Notes: generated by a model from the letters alone, not told the origin. Numbered from the stretch's first letter, positions 41,301 through 56,691 are shown. The stretch is DNA of 64,000 nt from Rhea pennata (GCF_028389875.1 NC_084663.1:116569301-116633300), one strand, 5' to 3'. Numbers and translations are program-made.

Positions 41301-44300
41301 CTGGGGCAACGAGATCACTTTGCAATTCAGACTTTGGTTCCAATACCAAATACAGTTAGAAGCCTGAATCCTACCAGTATTTATATAAGTAGGATTTCTA
41401 TGGTTACAGCTGGCAGTTTACCCGATTAGGGCCAGAAGATTTAGCATGAAGCCTTGAAATTCTCTACTACTGTGGGAATTTCCACATACCATCAATGTGA
41501 GAGATGGGGATGCTGACATTATCGGAGTCTTGTTTAAACATATTAACCTGGAGCATACTGGCCTCCTGAACAAGGTCTGCTGCTTTATCCGTATATGGAT
41601 AGGGATTCGTCACCAGTTTCAGCAGAATCTGTTAACAAAGGTCGAGAGATAAACATAAGTGCCCAGCTTATGAGGTACACAGAAACCACATCTGGTTAAA
41701 AAAGACCCTGGGCTGAAAGTGGTCGAAATTTGGGAAAATTTTTAAGGACAAATCATCATTCCTATCAAATAGGTATGTGCCTACAGATATTGCTGTAGAT
41801 GAGATATTGGACCTGATCAAGAAAGAAACACTCATTGCAATTTCACACCAAAGTGCTACCACAGAGTCCCTTGAGAATCACAATCAAAAGGAAGCACCGG
41901 GCTTTAATTCTGAAAAGTAAACAGGACATGTCAACTTTTCTTTAAAAGACTGCAATTTACTTAAGTCTGATAATTTTGTCTGATACTATCACATAAAGAA
42001 AAGAGCAGATATGTAAGAGCTACCCTCCAACACTTTGCCCTAATGTCAACAGTGCTGTAATAACAATTTATCATTCTGGATTTAATTTTCCCCCAGATCA
42101 TTTCACCCTCCTCCCACCCAGGACAACAGTGATATCAGCTCTGTGCGAAGAACAACAATCACTGCCTTTCTCAGGATTCATTCAGTGCTCTTTGAAAGGT
42201 TTCTCAACAACAACAACAAAATAATTAGTTTCCATTAATGCTATTCTTGACATTGTTTATCCAGCTAATTCGAACAGTTGTTACCCTTTCCAAAAATTGA
42301 ATCACTGCTTCCTTTCTGTCTTCTTTTGTATTATCCAAGTGTTCCAGCCAAATTGAAAGTTCCTTCCACGTATACTCAAACACTCCGCTGTCATGTAAAA
42401 CCTGTCCAGAAAAACAAAGGGAAAGAGGAGAGGTAAAACACAAATCCTCTTGTATAGCAACTTTAATGTTTTATTCTTCTTAGAAAGGAGGAACAGATTA
42501 ATGAAAAGAAATACCTGCCATTCGCATCTTCCTCCATTCAAGAGCGCTTGTTCCCACCCACCAAGGCCACTCTAAACACGTAACAGAATCTCAAGACAAA
42601 CACAAGCCTTTAAAACCATTGTAAGACACTTAAAAACAAAAACTAGCCTCCCAAGACTACACTAATTGGTTTCAGCCTAACTAGGATCAAGGACTCGTAT
42701 CTTCATCACAGTCCTTGTACTAGCAGGCTTGGGGCAAAAAAGGGCAAGGGTTTAAGGACGATGCAAGTAAGAGGCAAAACATGGTTTACTCTCTCACAAC
42801 TGGAAGCAACTTTTTTTCTGCTCCCGTCTTCTCAGAGCCTGCCCTCCTCTCACCTGATATTTGCAGCATAAACCAAATACAGCTCCAGCTGGTTCCCATC
42901 CTCACACTAATTGTGTGGATGTGATGGATCCAACATGCAGCCACACAAGTATGCTGCCAACAGCTATTCACCTGAACGGATACTAAGCACATTAATGATC
43001 TCCCTGTGAACTTTTATTCACATGCATTTGGAATATGTGACTTCTATGAGCATCCAGGACACAAGTACTGGGCCTAAGCATGTGCTAGGGTCAACATGTA
43101 TTGGATTTGGAGATTGTTGTGCCCTTTGCTACTTCACTGCTCAGAGTCCAGGTGTGCAGAGGAAGAGATTCAGCTGTGGCACAGTGCCACAGCCAGGGGC
43201 TAATCCATCTTACTGGTCACAGCCTGCAAGAGCCCTACTTCATACAGCTACACTGGAGCTAGGCTCCCTGCTCCCGCCATTGGCATGTGACCTGACACAC
43301 CAGATGTGCTCCCTGCAACAGGGCCTATTACAATATTGTCTCACATACTGGAAAGAAGATTCACCCAAAGGCATTGGCCACTGTCAGAGCTAGAATAAAA
43401 CACTAGAAGGACTTTTGGTCCAATCAAGTATAGTCATTCGGTCATCAGCAGTCAGTAAGCACAAACTCAAGTTTGAGTCCTGACACAGAACACTCCTTCC
43501 ACATTAATAAATCTTATTCTTATAATTTCAGTGAAGTAGGCTATACTACTTTCAGAGGGTTGTACTTCTTCATGACCACACAATGCCATTACAGCAACAA
43601 AAAGAAAGGAAAAAATGCTAAACTCTCAAAAACAGTTGGTAAAGGATTTTTTAATACTACTGATAAAATAAAAAGGAAAATCACTGCTCAATTAAATCAA
43701 ACCAAGGTTACTTTTGCTTAAGAGAGTAAGGCATACAGGTAGACAGACAAATAAATAGTAGGTTCTGACCACAGCAAGATTCAGGGAGAAACACAGACAT
43801 ACTCGGGAACAGCGTGGGTAGGGGATGGACATAATTATACCACCATGAAGTAATAAGCACTAACACATTTATAAATTTTTGCCCACATTCATCCTATCTA
43901 AATTCAGGCTCTTAACTGAGGCATCTAAATTAGGAACTTGGTGACCCCATACTCCCTCTCTGAGAGAGAGAGAAAGGAGGAATTGCCATCCAAAGGGTGA
44001 TCCAATTGACAGATGATTTGAACTGCACACCTTTGTAGAACTACCTACCCTTACTCTTATCAACAGAAGAAACCTTTACTAGCTTCCTAAATCTGGCACA
44101 TAAGTTAAATGCCTGAAGTTACATGGGATCAATCTATGTCTGTTTCTCCCCACACCCAAAATACAGAAAGTTAGCACTGTTCATTTCATGAAAATTTACT
44201 CTGTGTACACCACCAGCAGGTATAAAAATAACACCTCTGCCTACAAGAATCTAACAGGACAATTCATTTAACAAAAAAAAAGAGAGGATTCATTTTAAAT

Positions 44301-47300
44301 AATTAACTATTTTTGGCAGAGTCTCAAAATAGAAATATACTTGCAGCTCTCATGAAAATAGACAGGAACAGAGTATGAAATCTGAAAAAAGGCCTTTCAA
44401 CTATATGGCATTGTGTTGAAAAACAAGCAAAACACACTCATTAACTTCTATTCTTAGCAGCCTTTCTGAACTAACTTAACTGCCTAACTTCACGGCTTCT
44501 GTCTCCTTTTCAGAGAAAATGTAATGGACTGAAAGTAAAAGACAAAATAAGAATGAGTCAAACAGCCCACGTCGCCACTCAGCAAAAGAATCCAAATACA
44601 CTGGAAAAACTACACTAGGTGGGTTTTGATTGAGATATTCATTACTGCACGACAAAGCCACCCTGCCTTTGTCAAAGGCTGCAAGTTTCAGATGGGAGCT
44701 TTGCCAACGGAAGCTGCTAAAAACAGTCCCAGCAGAAAACCCACAGGGCTCCAAATGCTGCCTGACACTAAATCCATGCTCTGTGTAAGCTCCGTGGGTG
44801 CAAGTTCAGTAATCCCCTGACATTAGAGCTGCACAGCATTTTGTTTCACATCTCTCTAGTAGAGAAGTGATGGTACTTCCTAAATATGAGTGACCTGATC
44901 CAAAGCACTACAAACCATTGAAAAAGACAAAACTCCAGCTCTACAATGGAACATGATTCCTACATCTCACTTCTATGTAAGTACCTTCACTGAGAGGGAG
45001 ACAAAATTCAAGTGAATTCAAGTCTTTGGGTTGGAGGCACACTTTAACTGCTGCAGAGACATCAATCATATTCTAATAACCTCATTCCCCAGCAGCGGAG
45101 GGCCACTATGTAGGAAGAGAACCATCACACTATTTCTGGCACAAGCCTAGAAATAGAGCTCCTCTGAGAAAAGCAGTCACTCTCTAGTCTCCAAAACACA
45201 TCCTAGTGCCAGGGATTAAGTGCAACTAAAACCTAATCCAATCACTGTAACTTTGGTTTCATGGACTGGGCATTACAACTGCATCCCATGGTTGAACTGC
45301 ATGCAGAAATTCATATGTTCATGTTACTACAAGGCTTTGAACAAAGTCACCCTGGTTCCTGCTGGGTCAGGTTGTTCAGAAGCTTGTAGGACTTTTGGGG
45401 GTTGTTTTTGTTTTGTTTTTAATATAGGTCTCTATCCACATTTAAATATCTAAAAAGTGCCCCATTTTAAATAGATACTGAAGCCTCCTACTCCTCTTAT
45501 GAGATTTGCAATTGATTAGCATTTCTGAAAAGATAAATAGCTCTTATTTAAATGCACAGAAGGGGATTTTAATTGATTTTTAAGACAAGGGTACTTCCTG
45601 TTTCAGAGTTAAGATTGTAATCAAACTGGACTATTTTGCAGGAGCAGATCAAACTAGCTATGTATGAAGTTTCAGGAAGGAAAAAGCAACAAAGTACACA
45701 TTACACATCAGGATTTTAAAAAAGTCAAAATTAATCTTTGCTTGATCAATATCAACACAAACTACAGCCATTTATTACTGCATCACAACATTTAACTGAC
45801 CCTAAGAAACAGACAATCATTAAAAAGATATTTTCCTCATTGTTCCTTTTCATCAACTGTTGCAGAAAATTGACAGTATTCAGTTGACAGAGTATTTAGC
45901 TAATAGGTAGGTAGTTTACAGCAATTTCCAATAACAGTCACAGAAAATGGGAAAAAAGGCTTTGCTGGCCACACAGCTTCCTTTCCTAAGATGCAAGGAA
46001 TCTGCCCTAACAGAAATCTTTAGAATCCTGAAATTTTAGGAGAATGGAATATAGTGAACATCCTAGTATTTCAGATCAAAAGCTTACCTTGATGATCAGT
46101 TTTTTGGTTGATATTTTCAGATGAGAACGGTTACTTGTAACAAACATTTTCATCAGCAAGTAGAATACCGATTTTTCACCAGACACCTTCTCTGTCTCAG
46201 AGACATCCTAAAAGGACAATATATTAAAATTCCCCTGGAAGAGTAACACTGCACAATACTACATTGCATTGACACAGATTCATAACTGAAGTAGATTGTT
46301 TTTATAAACCTATCCCAAAATATCATGACTGGAAATGAGTTGCATGATTTATACCACTTTTGCATTCACTGAGCCAGTAAGATGAATGCAATAGCTTTCG
46401 CAAAGTGGAAGAAGTGAGGAATAGAAGAAATAGCAACTAACCTGAGCATGCAAGATAAAGCCACCTCCCTTTACCATCATCCATTCTATCTTATAGATCT
46501 GTTTTCTTGTATTTCTTTGAGAGACTGAATTTGATCCCCAAGGAACAGGAAAACACTGCAAGTCACAGGGTCATAGGGATGCTGAACACTTTCCAAACAT
46601 TAAATGACGATCTTTATTCATTTCCTCTGCTTTTCTCAGTGACGTGCATTTGATACCTAACAAGCCTAATTCTCAATAACACTGCTAGATTTGGCTTTTA
46701 CCTCTTCTGTTAAAAGCCGTGTATACTAAAAAAGGCAAAGCCACAAGAATATACTTCAGTAGTTCTCCTCAATTTTCCTACATGGCTGATGGGACGGACA
46801 GAAAACCTCCTGCTAGGCAAGATCATTGTCGCAAACCCACAGGTCCCTCTGCTTTCCCCTAAAGCTATGCCACTTCTTTCTCCAGACAGGCTCTCTACAG
46901 CTTTCTTTTACAGATCTGTAGTAAAGAAGAAAGGAGGAGCCCTGAAGGTTTACAGTAACTAGAGAGAGAAGAGACATCCTTAAGAAATATCAGATTCTTC
47001 ACTGGGAATGGATGGAAATACTCCCCCTGTTCCCTTGATTTGTAATCTCAAGCTTTCCAACCAAACAGAAATCAGCAAGTTCTCACTCTTGCCCCTCTCC
47101 AAGGACAGGAGCAGCTGAAGGGACTTTTCCCAGACCTCTTCAGGGCAGACAAAAAATTCTTTCCTCATGTAAAAACTTCTCTGTTCAGAAAGGATTCTTC
47201 ACTAACGTTAAGGCTACAATTCCTACTGGCATTAAAAAAAGGTCTCCTGCCGAAGCATACAGATTGGGACTAGCTTGAAATTATTCAGTGCCAGATGTAA

Positions 47301-50300
47301 AGATCTGAGGACAACAGGTCAAAGAAACATAAACTTGCCTTGAAGACTCTTACCTGCACTCTGAACCATGCAAATTTATTTGCGGGCAGTTCCAAGGCCA
47401 CCTTCAGTATATGGTACTGCAGAACAGGAGGGATCTCCTCTCGGAGGCCCTTTTCAGTGACGATACCTGAGGTTTGAAAGCAATATAATCAACACTGATA
47501 TTTCTTCCTGAGATTTTCAGGAACACAAACTATATAAGGTTTCAAAACATCAGTATGAGACAATGAGGCAATTCACAGACTTTCAAGCCACATGATCCCC
47601 GACTACTACTGATTTTAGATGAGCTAGGGCTGCTCAGCAACCCAGCCCTCAGCAGAAAGAGCATAACACCTGCCCCTGTCACCAGCTATCAGTGGTGCAC
47701 AGGAATACAAGAGTCTTCCACCAACTTCAGCAACCCTGAAAACCTGTCCACTACAGGAAGTGAAGAAGATAGAATAAAACTTTAGAATTTAATCCAATGA
47801 TAAATGTTAATACTTACACTATTACAAAATCTGTTACAGGCAACAGAACTTCACTCTTACACCTTTTTCCACATCATTTTTACCATCTGTTTACAATGAC
47901 TGCCATTGCATAGCCTCAGAATTAACCAGCTTACATACAGGTCACAGAGCCATGCAGAGACCTTCTCAGTGTGCTCCAAAAAAATTAACCTGCCCGCACT
48001 TCAACTGCAGTCTGAGAACAACTGTATAAAACTTTGGTGTTAGTGTGCTTTTTGTACTCAGTATAGTATCTTCATGGTCCACATTAGAGACAGAAGAGTG
48101 AATTTAAATAAGGTAGCATCACTCCAAAGTTTAATCAACAGTAAGATCAAACAATAAAATTGTACCAGCTGTTTAAACACACATTGCTACAAGGTAGAAA
48201 AACATACTGCCTTTGGAGTGCATGTTCTGATCAGGGGAAGGAATGACAGAACTCTAAGTGGCACCTGAAAGAAGATTTTCTACCTTACACCATCATATTC
48301 TACAATATCTCATTTCATCAAAATTAATATCCAGGCTTGCTTTATTAAGTTTTTGAGAGAATGACACTTTCTTTTCTATCCTATTCCACTTCACTATTTC
48401 ATACTGTAACAAAACATACCATCAAAAGACTTCCATCTCATGAAGAGATGTCCTGCCTTTTGTCCATTTTGGGGGGAAAAAAAACAAAGAAAACAGATCA
48501 ATATCAGAAATAATAGGATAAACAGGGTATGTGATTTTGTGAGTCACCAAATATACAGGTCAACTAAATATGCTTTGACAGAGGGAGAAAAAAAACTTCA
48601 TGCATGAAATTGTTTATTCAGAGTTTTTTCGTTTAAAAACTCTTTTTCCCCTAACAAACTTTAATTAAGGCAATTACATAACTCCCATTCTTATGCATAC
48701 AAGACCTGTCTAGAACACAGACATTTATTCTAGTTTGGTGGCCTACAGGCTCTGCTGGCCCATGGACAGCAACACTGACCAAACAACATTTTACTCTCTC
48801 CTCCAGTCTCAATTTTAAATGGTTGTATTTGCTATAGCCAAAAGCAGTACTGGAAGATCTTGTCTACAACCCATAAATTGTGGCTCATCATCCTTACTGC
48901 ATTAAATGGGTACAGAATGTCTCTATTTACTTTAGCTATACAAAAAGGAATCCCCCCCAGTGAACATAACATCAGTGACAAAAATATAGCAACACTGCTA
49001 ATGAGCTTCCTGATACAGATTTTCCTCAGGAGGTAATACCATGCTGAATACTGCTCTTCTCCCTACATATTACAAAAGTCATGATAAAAGTAAAGTGGAA
49101 AAATTACTTAAATGTTAAGATTTTTCCAGAGGAGACTGGTGAATTTGTATGTGATTCTCCCCCCTCCTCAAACCTTCTATGAACCATCCTATATAAAAAA
49201 AAAAAAATGTATCATTTGTAGCTAAGAAAAGTTTGCAAAGTTTGACCTAGATGAAGGGACAGAACGCACCCTCAGTAAGTTTGCTAATGATACAAAACTG
49301 ACACCAGAGGACTGTGCTGCCTTTCACAAGGAACTCAACAGGCTGGAGAGATAGGCAGAGGAGGATCTCATGAGGTTCAGTAAAGGCAAGCGCAGAGTCC
49401 TGCACCTCAGAGGAATAACCCCATGCACCCATGCAGTACAGGCTGGGGGCTGACGTGCTGCAAAGCAGCTCCGTGGAGAAGGACCTGTGGATTCTGGTGG
49501 GCAAGCCAACCAATGTGCCCAAGACCACCAATGGTATCCTGAGGTGCATTAGGAAGAGCGTTGCCAGCAGGTCGAGGGAGGTGATCCTGCCTCTCTACTC
49601 AGCCCTGGGGAGTCCTCATCTCGAGTACTGTGTGCAGTTCTGGGCTCCCCAGTACAAGAGAGACATGGAGCTACTGCAGAGAGTCCAGTGTAGGGCTACG
49701 AAGATGATCAGAGGGCTGGAGCACCTGCCCTATGAGGAAAGGCTGCGAGAGCTGGGGCTGTTTAGCCTGGAAAAGAAGCGGGCTGAGGGGAGATCATATC
49801 AGTATGTATAAATATCTGAAGGGAGGGTGTTACGAGGATGGGGCCACACTCTTCTCAGTGGTGTCCAGAGACAGGACGAGAGGCAACAGGCACAAACTGA
49901 AACACAAGAAGTTCTGTCTAAATATGAGGAAAAAATTGTTTACTGCAAGGGTGACTGAGCACTGGAACAGGTTGCCCAGAGAGCTTGTGGAGTCTCCACA
50001 CTTGGTGATGTTCAAATGTCATCTGGACAGGGTGTCCTGGGCAACATGCTCTTAGTGACCTTGCTTGAGCAAGTGTGAGTGGACTAAATGATATTCCCAG
50101 ATGTCTTCCAACCTCAACTATTCTGTGATTTTGTGAAATAACTTCCTTATAATGGATTACTGACATAGGAATTCCTACAGGAATTTTGGACCCATATTCT
50201 CATTAAGAATTGGATATATGTCTTCCTCAGAAACATTAGAATTAAAACCCCATAGAGGAAAATATTTTGCAAGAATATCACCACACACCAAAAGGAAGAC

Positions 50301-53300
50301 TGCAATGCAACCTTCATCTTGCAACAAGAGTGAGCATCACAGAACAGCTATGGAATTTGAGAGGAGAGAGTGCCAGAGCAATGCACAAACAGCAATAATA
50401 AATGGCAATCCAATGAAGAAACTAAAATAAGTTACTTTTCAAAAACTGTTCTTTCTCTATCTATGCAGTAAATAAATAGTGGTAGTAAACGTTCTGCTGG
50501 GGACTTTGCAAATAGTCAGTAAAAGCAGTGAAGATAATAGAAATACCTATAACATACCTTTAAGCAGTTTGCTAAAATCAAAGTTGCTCCGTGCTACTAA
50601 GTGGGGCACAACCTTCTGATAAAGGCATATGACCTGAAGTAGCGCAGCTTTCAGAAAGAGTGTTTCGGCATCATCTGAACCTAAGCAAAAAAAAAAAAAA
50701 AAAAAAAAAAAGTGTTGACATACCTAGTTTCTCCTTCCTTTATACCAAGAAAGCACAGTGCAGCATCTACATTATCCAACATGAGAATTATTGACTACAT
50801 TTCCAATAGACTTGCCTCTGAACTGATCAGTTATCTTCCTGACTAACAAAATAATGGGAAGAAAAAAATCATTACAGAATTCCCAGTTTCCTCCCCTAGT
50901 ATTACTGTCTGAATACTTTCAAAACTAAATCATCTTACTCGGTGCTTAAATTGGCAGTTGCCGTTTTAAATTTGATTGTAAAGTGCTTACATATATAAAG
51001 ATAACTTCAATATTTTGATACCCATTAGAAGAATCCAATCAGTCCCACTGCTGTTCAATTTAAGGTTGAACAACAGAAAAAAAGTGAGAGAAAGGATATG
51101 GTCAGGATGCTGACTTTGGAAGACTGTATTTTTAGCCAATGCCAGGTAGGTTTGACTGTGGGAAGTACAAAAGACGGTACACTAATATATTACTAATTTA
51201 TCAGATAAAAGTTTTTTTCTTTCTCTTCTCATAATTAATACTTTTAAAATGTGAACTCCTGGGAGGAGGAAGCCAACAAAAATCTGTATGAGAGAAATGC
51301 CATCCCTAGCTAAGGCAGCCACTTATTTCTAAGGAAAAGCCATTTCAGCAGCCAAATACTCTTTTAGTTTATGACGTGAGGACACATAAAAGCCACTTGT
51401 TATCCAGTCTCTAATGAAAGGAAACAAAATAAGTGAAGGATAGCCAATTTTTTTTTACACCTATTTTTTTCCTGCTAACTGGGTCTGCCTCAGGGAGCCA
51501 TGAAAAACTGGATGGATGCCATGCATAAACTTTGTCACTCTTTGCCAGTCTCAGCTTCCATTAAAAAAACCTCTCTAGATGTCATACTGCAAATAAACCT
51601 GTAAAAGGTGAGCTGAGGGCAACTGATACAGTATTATCACCCCTAGCGTGCAGAGAAACTATAGTAGTAGCTTTTTAAGAGATGAACTACTTAATTGGTC
51701 TCAGCAGGCACCCTACCAATTAAGATCCTTTAGGATGTCAGTGTTGACAGCTTATTTTGCTGCATGAGGCCATACACAGAAGGACACATGCTCATGATCC
51801 CTCTGCTCCAGGATGTCCCAGGTGGAGTGTGCCCTGTGAAGGGCATGATGCTTGTTTTAAGATCATCTTCAGTCAATAAGTAAAACATTGCAGCCTGCTA
51901 GCTAAGCTATGGAGAGTGCTAACAGTTCCAGCTCCCTGCAAGGGGACTATGAAGGTATGTCCTTTGGGAGGGACACTGTTTAATTTTTGTGAAAGTACAA
52001 CTGAACTCTTCACTCCACACCTCTCCTCCTCTTCCAACAACATTTCCACCTCTGTGCTACAGCAACACAAGCAGTTGGGTAACCACAGTAGCTAACAGGC
52101 TCACAAAATGATCTCATGGAAAATCTTGACTGAGAGGGAAGAAAAAACTTCAAAGGAAGAAAAAAACAAAACTCAGTTATTTTTCAGACAGGTCAGTTTC
52201 CCTGCCCGTTTTATTCTGTGGCTGCAAAATGCTTGTACTAGCATACGAGCAGCAGGGTCAGCAGAAAAGTCAGACCACATAACTTCTTAGTAGCAATGCC
52301 AGCTTATTTGCCAATTCTCACTGCCCAAAGAACAGAACAAAGCAAAGCTGAATATAAATGCTAGGAGTGATATCTGAGCTCTGCTGAAATTAACTACCTA
52401 GCATGGGGAGGACAATTTCACAACACTCATCCACACAAAGTAAGAAGGGATAACTCCATCTGTTTTGCTTACCATGTGGTTCAGCAACTTCTGCTAATTC
52501 AGTCACTGCCTTCACAGTGATAGTGCTTTCCTTTTTCTCCTCTTGTCCATCATGATGTTCTCTCTCTTGCTTCAGAAGCGACTGCCAGACAGCTACTATA
52601 TTGTTCATGTCTGGTAAAAGCTAAAGGCAAAAAGAGTAAATCAAAACAAATCTCCTGTGCTAAAGAAAGCCAATCTGCTTCAACAAATCAATGATAGGAT
52701 TTGCTGCTCTTCAGAAAGTCTGCAATTGATCTTGGAAGCAATCTGAAAAAGATCTGAAATCAAGTAGTTTAATTCAGATCTGTAGAACATAAATACTGGA
52801 AAAGAGAATTCTATTGAAAAAGTTACCTGCTAAATATTTAAACTTTCTTTTTTTTTTTTTTTTTTTCCTCCCATCTTCACAGTAAATTTTGAGTCCAGGT
52901 TCTAGCTTGCCTAGTAGCTTATAGATCTGGATGAACTCTGCTAGCTATAGTTTACCTAAGAGGAGAATTTCCTCCTGAAGCTACTCTTGGAATTTAATAG
53001 TTACATTTGCAGCACAATAGCTGTCAATGTTACAAGCTTGTCCAATAACAAAATGTCATTAGCATTTCCATTGACCATCTTCATTAGACAATGTGATCTA
53101 CTACCACAACAGTTGTTAACATCTTGTAAGTCCCCTACCCCTTTCAAATGGCACTTCATCTACTGGTGGTTCCCAAGCTGCAAACAACTGGGCAGAAAGT
53201 GCAGCACAGGTGTAGTTATCTGCCAGATAATGACTCAGTCTATGTCCTGACTCTCTTTTTACTTCATACCTTGCTGATGGCTTCTCTGTAGAGTTGTACA

Positions 53301-56300
53301 AATTCCTGCATCATTGACAATGTGTAGATTTCTGACTTTTGCCAAATTTCTTCATTCAAACAGTACTCAATATTCTTCAAGGCTCTTCTCAGAACTGTTG
53401 ATATAAGGGACAGGATGCTGTGCTTCACTACTTTGCTGGGTAACTAAGAGAGGTAAGTAAAATTAATGACGCTTCAGTGCTTCTTAAGATTTATACACAA
53501 TCCATATGCTGAACATATATTAAAATTCACAAATAAGTTATTTACTTCCTAAAGCTTGCCTTGCAGGAAAAGAATCTGCAAGTTTGTGATTTCCAGCCCA
53601 AACTACTGGAAGAACAGGTTTGTGACTGGCTCTTGGAAGCACTATCAATAGGATTTAATTCATGTTTCAGTGCTCCCCTGTACTAGCTTTATGCTGGGAT
53701 AGACAATATAAAACGTAAGTAATCAACTTAAGAAGCTTCTTGGACGATCACACACCTAAACAGTACTAATGAGGGCAGAAAAATTACATATTGTTCTTAC
53801 ATTTAGTCCTTGGGTGAACATTACTTTATTGCACACTGCAGGGACGGTTGTTACCATCACCATAGAAAGCAGCCTTGGAAGAGGAATAAACTCTGTAGTC
53901 TTAAAAGAATTGGAAATCTCTGGTTGAGCTTCATATATCTGAAATAAAAACAACAGCTCAATAAAAATTGACACAATTCTGCAAATAACGGCTTCTTCTG
54001 GGGAGCATTTTGTAAAAGAGCTTCTATTCGTCAGAAGTAGTAAAAACAGTACTAAATATCAATTTCAATGTAGGAATGCTACAGAGCATCCCCCAAATTC
54101 CTATTCAATTTTCTAGTGGAGCTGCTATGCTGCTTCATCTTGAAAACCAAGATGATCAACAGGAGGTTTCCTACTGCTTCTTATGCCAATTCCTTCTTTC
54201 CCATTTCAGCTAAATGTTTATACAGCCTCCTGCTCTGAGAGCAGCCTTCTACCAAATGACCTTCCCTATGTCTACTATTTTTAAGCAGCTGTGGCTCTGA
54301 ACCATGCTTCATTTTCCTTAGCACTCACAGAAAACAGGATGCCATTTCTTCCTCTCTCTCTCCCCCTCCATTTACTATCTGCAACATTTAACAGTATCCT
54401 ACTGCTTCTTTCCTAACATACCTACAGTAATTGATGTTGTTATTTCAGAAGCATTAAGTTCTTCCTGTTTAGCTCAGTTAAACCTCAATCACCTAACTTC
54501 TCCACTGCTGAACTGGTTTGTTTTTAAGACCATTATTTTTTGAAATACAGTGCCTGTCTGCCCTTTTAGTGATTTCAATAAACTCTCTAAAACAGCAGTG
54601 TGCATTTACAGCTTAGAACACAATATATCTTCAGATACAGAGGAATGTGTCTTATCTACCACCCCAGCTGACATCAGCTTAGTTCCCCTGAAATCAATGA
54701 ACTCTTGTCACTTGTCACTAGCAAGACCCAGGCTAAGATCACAAACTCAAAATTAGTTTACATCTAACATGGCTACACCGCAAGCTGGCTAGGCCCATGT
54801 GGCTTTGGTCAGTACCCAAAAGTAGTAAATTTTACACAGCAATGGCAGAACTTGTAATGCATTGCAATAGCTGTCTGTAAACAACTGGAACCAAAGGCAG
54901 GCTCCCCATCTACTACCAAGTTCTTTTGTTTAATAGCTTTTCTCTAGGGCAGGAATGTTTGATTTACCATCAGTCCTATTATGATTAATAACTAAAATTA
55001 CTTCAGTTGGGGGGGAGAATATTAGAATTTCTGTGGAGTAGAGCCGTGCATCATTCATACTATTACCTTTTTTAGTAACTTGATATTGTCCATCCAAGCC
55101 GACTTCAGTCTAGGAACAAAGGAATACTGGGTGTCCTTAAAGTACCTGTTCAGTAAATCTGGGCACACTTTAAGAATATTCACCACAAGGTCAGCTACCA
55201 TTTCATCTTCTGTTGCAGTTTTTAAACCAAGCAGAAAGCGCAGAAGCACCACATTTCCTCCTCTGTTGAAGATGAGAAATATACTTTAAAATCTCTACTT
55301 GGATATTTTACATGTGATGTTAACTCTACGACTCTAAATTGATATTGCAATGCAAAAGGTTGCATCTCTTCTAACTGTTACCAGGGTAAATCCAAGACCT
55401 CTCACACTGCTGCCATAATTTCCTGAGTTTATACCAAGGAGAGTAAGAACTTAATTTAGCTGCAAGTTTTCTGCATGACAAATAATAATTAAAAGGGAAC
55501 ATTCTGAACAATGTTCAAAAATATTCTAAAACAAACTTCACACAGCTAAAACATAGAATTACAGCTTAATATTACACAGGGAAGTTATTTTCTGTGGTCT
55601 TTCTGTCTCATTCTCCCGCATGTCTCTAAACAAAGTGAGAACACTGCCAGCCTCAGAACAATACCAGTTAAAATTTTGCTCAAAGCAAGAAACATCCTGT
55701 TCCAGTACCACTCAGTACTAGTACCTCGTACTACCACCTAATGTCTTCATTGCCCAGCTGATGAAGCATAAGATCACCTTAAGAGAATCCCTCCATGAAA
55801 TTACAAGAGTTAAAATTTTTACCCATCAGTCATAATTTGAGTGTATACACATTTTAACTGGTTAGCCAATGGAAACTGTATGGCCAATAGATTTATCCAG
55901 ATTAGGTGTTCTGGCATTACAAAAATCAATGGTGAATTTCTACCAAAATCTGGGATAAATTGTAGTTCTACAAAATGTAAATTAGGCTGGATACTTAATG
56001 GCAGCCTGGATTACATTACAGCTTTCTTTTTTATGCTCATATTAAAAATCTCTGATCCAAAGATCACACCTTAAAATAACAGATGTGGTGTCTATTTAGT
56101 CATTCATGGGGATGGCTCAGAGGAAGAAGGTAACTACTGCCTCTAAGCCCCTATGAATAGGGCAGAGCACTCTGCCTACTAGAGTAGAGAGACATAAGGA
56201 GACCTAATAGCTTGATCTTCGGAAGTTAAAATAGAAGAAATACAAAAAGAAATTTAATCAATGTATTTCTCTTCTGCCACAACTCTTTGAGATAGAAGCA

Positions 56301-56650
56301 GAACTGACTGAGTAAAGTTACTTGCAAAAGCCTGGAAGGGCAAACAAGATGCCTGGAAAGGTTTCTTTTGTTTTTAGCGCAAACCTAGCAGAGGTGATTG
56401 GCAGCTTACCTGCCAGAAGTTCCAAGACTTGGATCATAGAAAGTTATGCCGTGTTTTAGAGAGCAGCAGAGATCCATTAAGAAATTATGAACAAGTTCTC
56501 GTACGATGACCTTTCCCACCTCTTCAGAACCTTGAGTTACCTATAAAACCCAAAAGAAATCAGAAAGACATATGATTTTCAATATCACATAAGAAAATCT
56601 TACATCAATTTCACTTTTCTCTAAATTTTATGAAATTGAATTCTTTTATA

Positions 56651-56691
<41 letters not shown>

